Origin: Paracoccus denitrificans
GTDB taxonomy: Bacteria; Pseudomonadota; Alphaproteobacteria; Rhodobacterales; Rhodobacteraceae
Length of the DNA: 64,000 nucleotides
Reading direction: 5' to 3'
Assembly: GCF_900100045.1 (NCBI RefSeq)
Contig: NZ_FNEA01000009.1
Span: 62,001 to 126,000 of the forward strand
Below the pieces are notes generated by a model, which saw nothing but the letters and a program-made list of their open reading frames with translations, made no database searches and had not been told where the DNA came from. Of the stretch, positions 59,547 to 64,000 are shown one piece after another. A program made the position numbers and the translations under genes. Each line of letters begins with the position of its first letter. Positions within the stretch are counted from its first letter, which is position 1.

Positions 59547-60100
59547 AAGGTTTCCTGCGGGCGGCGACAGTTCCATCCGCGCAAGGTTCCTGCCAGCGCG
59601 ATCCGGGGTCAACCCGAAACCGGGGCAGTAACGGCGCGTCGGACAGGATGCTTCGCATTCGCCATTGGCGTTCCAGCCGCAAAAGGACGGTGGCGTTAGA
59701 AATTCTAATGCTTTCTGAGAGAATATTCTCGTTTGCTCCAACGGGCCCGTCGGGAAATAAGCCGCGTGTCCGGGTTGCGGGGCGCCCGGGCGAACATGAC
59801 CGGTCATCAGCCCCGGCCGATTGAAAGCAGATGCCGGGCCTTCCGGCGGCATGGGCTTCGGCTGCCTGGTCGACAACCTGTCCAGGCCGAGCGTTCGGGG
59901 AGGATGGGGCCGCGCGTCCAGGCACCGGCGGCCAGGACAGGCTGGTGCAGCCCCGGAGCGCCCGAAGCTGCACGGCCGGCAATTTCATGGACCCGTGGAG
60001 GAGCCACGCCGGTGGGGGGCCATGGAAAGCACGATGCGTATAGGGGACCGCCCGCCAGCCTTCAGCGGAACGTCCGATCTTGAATTCAGGAAGGTATTCC
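59547..60100. other. Intergenic region between chaC and the MFS gene
   Basis: I find no supportable gene in these 554 bases. A short AT-rich island at 59696-59740 (GAAATTCTAATGCTTTCTGA) could hold the chaC promoter. The right part is GC rich with several open frames that have no recognisable domains. AGGAAGG at 60088-60094 is the ribosome site of the MFS gene. Confidence 0.5.
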
Positions 60101-61426
60101 ATGGCTATATCGATCTTGCCCGGCGGGCCCGCGATGCGGGATGCTTTCGGGCGGCTGCCGATTGACGAGGCGCCGCTGAAGCCGATCCACATCGTGGCGG
60201 CGGCCGCAGTGCTGGGCGGGGCGGTTCTGGACGGCTATGTGCTTGGCATCGTCGGGCCGGCCCTGTCCATCGCCAGGCAGGAAATGCAGCTTTCTGCGAT
60301 CAGCCAGGGCCTGATCGCCTCCAGTGCGCTGATCGGCGTGTTCATCGGCGGGCTGTTCTTCGGCAACCTGGCGGATCGTTTCGGCCGCAGGCCAGTCTTC
60401 GGCTGGAACCTGGCAGCGTTCATCGTGCTGTCGGTGTTGCAGATCTTCGTGCAGGATGTCTGGCAACTGGTCGCGATCCGGCTGGCGCTGGGGTTGGCGA
60501 TCGGCGTGGAATATGCCGTAGGCTCCTCGGTGCTGGCCGAGTTTTCGCGCCGCAAGGGCAGGGGCGTGCTGCTGGGCTGCTTTTCCATCGGCTGGCAGGT
60601 GGGCTTCACCGTCGCCTTCGTCGTCGGTTCGTTCTATGACGGCGACAACTGGCGCATGCTGCTGGCATCGAGCGTGATCCCGGCGCTGATCACCTTTGTC
60701 CTGCGGATGACCCTGCCCGAAACCCCGATGTGGCTGAAGGCGCAGGGCCGCGATGCCGAGGCGCGGGCCATCGTCGACAAGCATTTCGGTTCGGAATACG
60801 CGATCCCCGATGTCGATCCGAACCCCCACCACGCCTCCCCGCGCGAGCTTTTCACGGCCGAGATCTGGCGGCAGACGCTTTACTCCGGCCTCTTCTGGTT
60901 CTGCCAGGTCGGGCCTTTCTTCGGTATCTTCACCTTCCTGGCCCCGGTGCTCGAATCGCTGGGCCTGCGGGATGCGACCGCGGTCGACATGTCGCTGAAC
61001 GCCATCCAGATCGCCGGTGCGGTTGTCGGCGTCTTCCTGCTGCACTGGATGAGCCGGCGCGGCTTCGTGATCTGGACCTTCGTGATCGTGCTGCTGACCT
61101 TCCTGGCGCTGGGCCTGTTCCCGCAGGCGCCGACCTGGGTCGTCGTGGCGCTGTTTGCGACCTACATGTTCGTCGCCCCGGCCGCGAATAACATCCAGTT
61201 CGTCTATCCGCCCGAGATCTTCGACACCCATATCCGCGCGACCGGCATCGGCTTCTCGGCCGCCTTCTCGCGGATATCGGCGGCGGGGGTGACGTACCTG
61301 CTGTCCTGGCTGCTGCAGAAGTTCGGTTTCTCGGCGACGTTGGTGATGATGGCGGGCTTTCCGCTTCTCGGCCTGGTTCTGTCCATATTCTGGGCCCCGG
61401 AAACCAAGGGCAAGCACCTGCGCTAG
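60101..61426 (+). CDS. MFS transporter (sugar porter-like)
   Basis: A 441-residue transporter from the ATG at 60101. It has 12 membrane segments and the MFS signature GNLADRFGRRPVFGWN between segments 2 and 3, and RLALGLAIGVEYAVGSSVLA in segment 4. PETPMWLKAQGRDAEA follows the sixth segment, and PETKGKHLR at the end is the sugar-porter closing motif. The substrate may be a sugar, organic acid or aromatic compound. It is monocistronic. Confidence 0.92.
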   Translation: MAISILPGGPAMRDAFGRLPIDEAPLKPIHIVAAAAVLGGAVLDGYVLGIVGPALSIARQEMQLSAISQGLIASSALIGVFIGGLFFGNLADRFGRRPVFGWNLAAFIVLSVLQIFVQDVWQLVAIRLALGLAIGVEYAVGSSVLAEFSRRKGRGVLLGCFSIGWQVGFTVAFVVGSFYDGDNWRMLLASSVIPALITFVLRMTLPETPMWLKAQGRDAEARAIVDKHFGSEYAIPDVDPNPHHASPRELFTAEIWRQTLYSGLFWFCQVGPFFGIFTFLAPVLESLGLRDATAVDMSLNAIQIAGAVVGVFLLHWMSRRGFVIWTFVIVLLTFLALGLFPQAPTWVVVALFATYMFVAPAANNIQFVYPPEIFDTHIRATGIGFSAAFSRISAAGVTYLLSWLLQKFGFSATLVMMAGFPLLGLVLSIFWAPETKGKHLR

Positions 61427-61463
61427 GCGCAGGTCGTCGATCGCGCCTTTCCCTATTGCTGCG

Positions 61464-61482
61464 GCAGGCCGTTTTGGCCTGC
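61464..61482 (+). terminator. Hairpin after the MFS gene
   Basis: The stem GCAGGCC-N5-GGCCTGC lies 38 bases after the MFS stop. There is no T run after it, so it is only a possible terminator. Confidence 0.3.
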
Positions 61483-61602
61483 TGCTCGTCGGCTTGGCCC
61501 ATGCGAGACGTCAAGTTCCTCGGCCGCAAGAGGGCGATTGCAGGCCGGTTCGATAAATCATAGCATTATGGCCTGTGAAATAGATTGTCTCGGCCTTGCT
61601 TC

Positions 61603-62988
61603 ATGACAATATGGACCCCTGATCCCAGCGGCTTGCATCGCCCGGCCTATCTTTCCCTTGCCGAGCAATATGCGCGGGCGATCCGCGACGGCATGCTGCC
61701 TGCCGGAACCCGCCTGCCGCCCCAGCGCCGGCTGGCCGATGATCTGGGGCTGTCGGTCCAGACCGTCTCGCGCGCCTATGAAGAGCTGATCCGCCGCGGC
61801 CTCGTGGTCGGAGAGGTCGGGCGCGGGTCCTTCGTGCTGCCGCCGGGTTCCGAGAATACGCCGCCCTATCTGGCCGAGCGGCTGGGCGAGCTTATCGACC
61901 TGTCGATCCTCAAGCCCGTGACCGAGCGGATGCATGTGGAGACCTTTCGCGAGGGGCTGCATTGGGTGGCCGAGAACCTGCCCGTGCCGGCGGCGCTGTC
62001 CTTCCGGCCCAGCTCGGTCCTGCCGCAGCACCGGCAGATCGCCGCCGACTGGCTGCGCCGCGGCGGCATCGATGCGCAGCCCGAAAACATCACCATCACC
62101 GACGGCGCCACTTCGGCCATCACCACCGCGGTCATGAGCGCAGTGCCCGCCGGCGACACGCTGGCCGCCGCGGCGCTGACCCATCACCTGCTGATGCCGC
62201 TATGCAAGTATCTGGGCCTGCATCTGGAGGGTCTGCCGGTCGATGAAGACGGCATCGTGCCCGAGGCGCTGGACCATCTGGCGCGCAAGGGCAGCCTGCG
62301 CGCGCTTTACATGCAGCCGGCGGCGATCAATCCGATGGCGATCATGAGCAGCGCCGAGCGTCGCGCCGAACTGGCCGCCATCGCCCGCCGCCACGACCTG
62401 CTGGTTATCGAGAACGACATGCTGAACGTGATGATACCGGACCGACCGCCGCCCATGGCCGCCTTGGCGCCCGAGCGGGTTCTGCATATCAACGGCTTTA
62501 CCAAGACCACGCTGCCCGGCCTGCGGGTGGCCTGGCTGCTGTCGCCGGCGCGCCTTGCCTCGGCCACGGCCAATCGGCATCTGGTGACGAACTGGATGGC
62601 CACCCCCGCCATGGTCGAGTTGCTGAGCCACTGGATCGGCGACGGCACCGTGGACCGGCTGATCCTCTGGCAGCGCGAGGCGCTGGGCGCCCGTCACCGC
62701 ATCGCGCGCGAGGTTCTGGGCGCGGCGCCGTTCCGCGCCCATCCGCAAAGCCTGCATATCTGGCTGGAACTGCCTCCCGGCCGCGACGAAGAGGAGTTCG
62801 TGGCCCAGGCCCGCCAGCGCGGCGTTGCCGTCGCCTCGGGCCGGGCCTTTCGGCTGAGCGAGCGCGGCAGGCGGGATGCGGTGCGAATCGCGCTCGGCTC
62901 GACCGGGGCGGATGAGTTGCGCCGGGGCCTTACGCTGGTGGCCGAGACCCTGGGCGGCAGCGCCGAACCCCTGCTTCCGCTGATTTGA
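61603..62988 (+). CDS. MocR-family regulator (GntR winged helix fused to aminotransferase), EnuR-like
   Basis: A 461-residue MocR/GabR-type protein from the ATG at 61603. The winged helix is GTRLPPQRRLADDLGLSVQT, VSRAYEELIRRGLVVGEVGR. The fold-type I aminotransferase domain carries the PLP lysine in HINGFTKTTLPGLRVAWLLS, with ENDMLN replacing the aspartate-helix region. EnuR, the regulator of ectoine catabolism in Ruegeria pomeroyi, has this architecture and lies directly before the ectoine uptake genes. Here an EhuA-like ATPase gene follows after 97 bases. The link to ectoine is inferred from that context. Confidence 0.85.
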   Translation: MTIWTPDPSGLHRPAYLSLAEQYARAIRDGMLPAGTRLPPQRRLADDLGLSVQTVSRAYEELIRRGLVVGEVGRGSFVLPPGSENTPPYLAERLGELIDLSILKPVTERMHVETFREGLHWVAENLPVPAALSFRPSSVLPQHRQIAADWLRRGGIDAQPENITITDGATSAITTAVMSAVPAGDTLAAAALTHHLLMPLCKYLGLHLEGLPVDEDGIVPEALDHLARKGSLRALYMQPAAINPMAIMSSAERRAELAAIARRHDLLVIENDMLNVMIPDRPPPMAALAPERVLHINGFTKTTLPGLRVAWLLSPARLASATANRHLVTNWMATPAMVELLSHWIGDGTVDRLILWQREALGARHRIAREVLGAAPFRAHPQSLHIWLELPPGRDEEEFVAQARQRGVAVASGRAFRLSERGRRDAVRIALGSTGADELRRGLTLVAETLGGSAEPLLPLI

Positions 62989-63085
62989 TGGGCAGATTAC
63001 ACCAGAAAATTGTTATGATATTATTTAAATATTGACCTGATTTAATCTCGCTGCAAAGTTCCTCTGGACAGCAAGGGGGACGCTT
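62989..63085. promoter_or_regulatory. AT-rich promoter region between enuR-like and ehuA-like genes
   Basis: This 97-base gap includes a run of strongly AT-rich bases around 63005-63050, in contrast to the GC-rich surroundings. Such gaps in ectoine operons hold the promoter and the MocR binding repeats. AAGGGGGA at 63073-63080 is the ribosome site. No unambiguous repeat pair can be identified by eye. Confidence 0.45.
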
Positions 63086-63871
63086 TTGGACCAGCCGATC
63101 ATTCGCATCCAGAACCTGCGAAAGTCCTTTGGGACGCTGACCGTCATCGACGGGCTGAATTTCGACGTGATGAAGGGCGAGAAGCTGGCGCTGATCGGCC
63201 CCTCTGGCTCGGGCAAGACCACCATCCTGCGCATCCTGATGACGCTCGAGGATATTTCGGGCGGGCGCATCGAGGTGTGCGGCGAGCCGCTTTACCACAT
63301 GCAACGAAGCGGCGCCGAGGTGCCGGCGGACGAGGCGCACCTGCACAAGATGCGCCGTCACATCGGCATGGTGTTCCAGCATTTCAACCTGTTCCCGCAC
63401 AAGTCGGTGCTGCAGAACATCACGCTTGCGCCGATGCTGACCAAGGGCGAGGCTCGCGCCGTAGCCGAAAAGCGCGCGCGCGAGCTTCTGGACATGGTGG
63501 GGCTGTCCGACAAGGCCGACTACATGCCCAGCCAGCTTTCCGGCGGCCAGAAGCAGCGCGTCGCCATCGCCCGCGCCCTGGCCTTGCAGCCCCAGATCAT
63601 GCTGTTCGACGAGGTGACCTCGGCGCTGGACCCCGAGCTTGTCGAGGAGGTGCTGGAGGTGATGAAGCGCCTGGCCGCCGAGACCGACATGACCATGCTG
63701 CTGGTCACCCATGAGATGGGTTTCGCCCATGATTTCGCCGATCGCGTGCTGTTCTTCGACAAGGGCCGCATCGTCGAGCAGGGCCCGCCCGCCCAGATAT
63801 TCACCGCGCCGCAAGAGGACCGCACGAAGTCCTTCCTGCGCAAGATCATCGCCGCAGGACAGCGCGTGTGA
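63086..63871 (+). CDS. ehuA: Amino-acid/ectoine-type ABC importer ATPase (EhuA-like)
   Basis: A 261-residue ATPase starting at a TTG codon. Walker A is GPSGSGKTT, signature [16 protein letters not shown], Walker B is [12 protein letters not shown]. An insertion of about 12 residues after the first strands ([20 protein letters not shown]) is characteristic of EhuA, the ATPase of the ectoine/hydroxyectoine importer, compared with generic HisP/GlnQ. The MocR regulator upstream and the solute-binding protein downstream fit the order enuR-ehuA-ehuB. The symbol is given on that basis. Confidence 0.85.
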   Translation: MDQPIIRIQNLRKSFGTLTVIDGLNFDVMKGEKLALIGPSGSGKTTILRILMTLEDISGGRIEVCGEPLYHMQRSGAEVPADEAHLHKMRRHIGMVFQHFNLFPHKSVLQNITLAPMLTKGEARAVAEKRARELLDMVGLSDKADYMPSQLSGGQKQRVAIARALALQPQIMLFDEVTSALDPELVEEVLEVMKRLAAETDMTMLLVTHEMGFAHDFADRVLFFDKGRIVEQGPPAQIFTAPQEDRTKSFLRKIIAAGQRV

Positions 63872-63894
63872 TGCCAACCCGACAGGAGAGAATG

Positions 63895-64000
63895 ATGAAG
63901 AAATGCCTGATTGCCGCGGCCCTTCTGGCCGTGCCGTTGCCCGCCCTGGCCGACAAGCTGGAGGACCTGCAGAAACAGGGCTATGTCCGCATCGCCATCG
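63895..64000 (+). CDS. ehuB: Amino-acid/ectoine ABC importer binding protein, partial
   Basis: The first 35 residues are visible: a Sec signal peptide MKKCLIAAALLAVPLPALAD, followed by KLEDLQKQGYVRIAI, the usual start of family 3 solute-binding proteins such as EhuB. AGGAG precedes the ATG at 63895. The remainder lies beyond the window. The ectoine assignment rests on the neighbouring genes. Confidence 0.7.
   Translation, partial: MKKCLIAAALLAVPLPALADKLEDLQKQGYVRIAI

Noticed and set aside
59733-60165. Open frames in the chaC-MFS intergenic region
   Set aside because: They differ in every frame, lack ribosome sites and have no recognisable domain.
1-64000. CRISPR array
   Set aside because: No regularly spaced direct repeats of 25-40 bases with unique spacers were seen, and no cas genes are present.

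Overview
The window is high-GC DNA with the gene vocabulary of an alphaproteobacterium. GTA-type tail genes, ectoine-uptake genes next to an EnuR-like regulator, and FCD-type GntR and LLM-class genes point to Rhodobacterales, most likely Paracoccus or a close relative. This placement is an inference from gene content; no rRNA, tRNA gene or species marker is present.

Layout. Positions 1-3.0 kb hold the end of a membrane methyltransferase and an arsenic operon (arsR, two unrelated arsenate reductases, acr3). Positions 3.1-4.0 kb are debris: a frameshifted lysR, the tail of an IS3 transposase and a flavin reductase remnant. Positions 4.4-16.6 kb hold a catabolic island. It has three LLM-class (luciferase-like) flavin monooxygenases, a flavin reductase, a hot-dog hydratase, a family III CoA-transferase, an aldehyde dehydrogenase, two tandem TIM-barrel paralogues, an AcoR-like regulator without the sigma-54 contact motif, and a LysR regulator. 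I do not recognise it as a described pathway. A TetR/FUSC efflux pair and a pcaD fragment follow.

Positions 19.8-25.2 kb encode a peptide/nickel-type ABC importer. It sits back to back with a GntR-regulated oxidation operon (Ldh-type dehydrogenase, iron alcohol dehydrogenase, semialdehyde dehydrogenase, enolase-superfamily dehydratase, FAH-type hydrolase). Positions 32.0-38.5 kb are a sugar import operon: TIM-barrel isomerase, ribose-type ABC importer, RpiR regulator and PfkB kinase.

Positions 38.5-39.3 kb are an IS graveyard, and 39.7-58.2 kb hold a defective prophage. Its minus-strand half keeps the tape-measure end, the GTA-like tail-tip module (DUF2460, DUF2163, NlpC/P60, TIM-barrel megatron), DUF2793, lysis genes, Dcm, an HNH endonuclease, Dam and a run of small overlapping genes, with a plus-strand higBA toxin-antitoxin pair between. 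Integrase, repressor, terminase, portal and head genes are absent. The right edge is a chimera that runs into a truncated lacI. Positions 58.8-64 kb return to the chromosome: chaC, an MFS transporter, an EnuR-like MocR regulator and the start of an ectoine-type ABC importer cut by the window end.

Several otherwise intact genes carry single-base frameshifts beside short C or G runs (about 3420, 12260, 13255 and 34270). Either the assembly has indel errors or these genes are freshly inactivated; raw reads would decide.
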